A DNA stretch of 5,986 nucleotides, from assembly GCA_031254095.1 (NCBI GenBank), contig JAIRVC010000039.1, positions 1-5,986 on the forward strand, given 5' to 3'. The DNA is from Acidobacteriota bacterium. Its GTDB lineage: Bacteria; Acidobacteriota; UBA6911. Made by a program: the position numbers and the translations under genes. A model generated the notes under the pieces. That model made no database searches. It was not told the DNA's origin and saw nothing but the letters and a program-made list of their open reading frames with translations. Shown in pieces: positions 5,864 through 5,986 of the stretch; within the stretch, counting starts at the first letter, position 1, and every line of letters begins with the position of its first letter.

Positions 5864-5908
5864 ATTAAGGAATAATCCCTCACCTAAATAGCTCGTGTAA
5901 ATACGACT

Positions 5909-5965
5909 TTTAATCTTGTGGATACTCTTTCATTTTATTGACGTAATCGCTATTTAATCTTGTGG
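5909..5965. repeat. 13-base direct repeat, 44 bases apart
   Basis: TTTAATCTTGTGG occurs at 5909-5921 and again at 5953-5965. On the - strand both copies contain CCACAAGATTAA, giving P-Q-D-stop in two different frames. Similarity continues weakly after each copy. It could be the trace of a small duplication or the end of a longer repeat array beyond the window. Confidence 0.6.
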
Positions 5966-5986
5966 CGTAATCTTTACCACGCCAAT
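5910..5986 (-). CDS. Possible C-terminal end of an ORF entering from the right edge
   Basis: On the - strand the last 24 codons of an open frame run in from the window edge, starting W-R-G-K-D-Y-A-T-R-L-N and ending M-K-E-Y-P-Q-D with TAA at 5910-5912. The composition is protein-like, but I recognise no family. It would lie 46 bases upstream of the restriction-like remnant on the same strand. The frame is short enough to be chance; the sequence to the right of the window decides. Confidence 0.3.
   Translation of the reverse strand, partial: WRGKDYATRLNSDYVNKMKEYPQD

Noticed and set aside
5909..5986. CRISPR array
   Set aside because: Only two 13-base copies are visible, shorter than normal CRISPR repeats, and no cas gene is nearby.

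Overview
The window looks like part of the chromosome of an anaerobic, diderm (LPS-making) bacterium. The grounds are a KDO synthesis pair (kdsA, kdsD) and a tungsten/molybdenum-type aldehyde ferredoxin oxidoreductase (AOR) family enzyme with a Tat-exported multi-cluster ferredoxin subunit. Strong AGGAGG-like ribosome binding sites and moderately GC-rich genes would fit Synergistota, Negativicutes or Desulfobacterota-like anaerobes, but the sequence does not settle the lineage.

Left part (1-2952, + strand): a two-gene redox operon. The first gene encodes a Tat-signal protein with 16 cysteines arranged for four [4Fe-4S] clusters and a long Pro/Lys/Asp-rich tail. The second encodes a 690-residue AOR-family catalytic subunit with no signal peptide. 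The pair resembles E. coli YdhY/YdhV. The likely arrangement is a folded cofactor-loaded complex exported by the ferredoxin's Tat signal, giving an AOR-type enzyme outside the cytoplasm. The substrate is unknown. No membrane anchor gene is visible; one may lie upstream of the window.

Middle (2953-3143): a convergent intergenic region with a three-copy heptamer repeat, a small GNRA-loop hairpin and a strong A/T-flanked bidirectional terminator.

Right-centre (3144-4948, - strand): kdsA (metal-dependent type KDO-8-phosphate synthase) followed by kdsD (arabinose-5-phosphate isomerase). They overlap by 4 bases and a recognisable sigma70-like promoter lies upstream. KdsD makes arabinose 5-phosphate and KdsA condenses it with phosphoenolpyruvate to give KDO-8-phosphate for the LPS inner core.

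Right part (4949-5986): AT-rich, gene-poor DNA with palindromes, then decayed accessory material on the - strand. This comprises a fragment of a PAPS-reductase-family gene that has lost its 5' part and carries a stop at a normally tryptophan codon, an out-of-frame upstream ORF resembling the N-terminal region of some restriction-type proteins, and the last codons of a possible third ORF at the edge. It reads as the eroded remains of a defence or DNA-modification island next to a housekeeping operon; that interpretation is inference.
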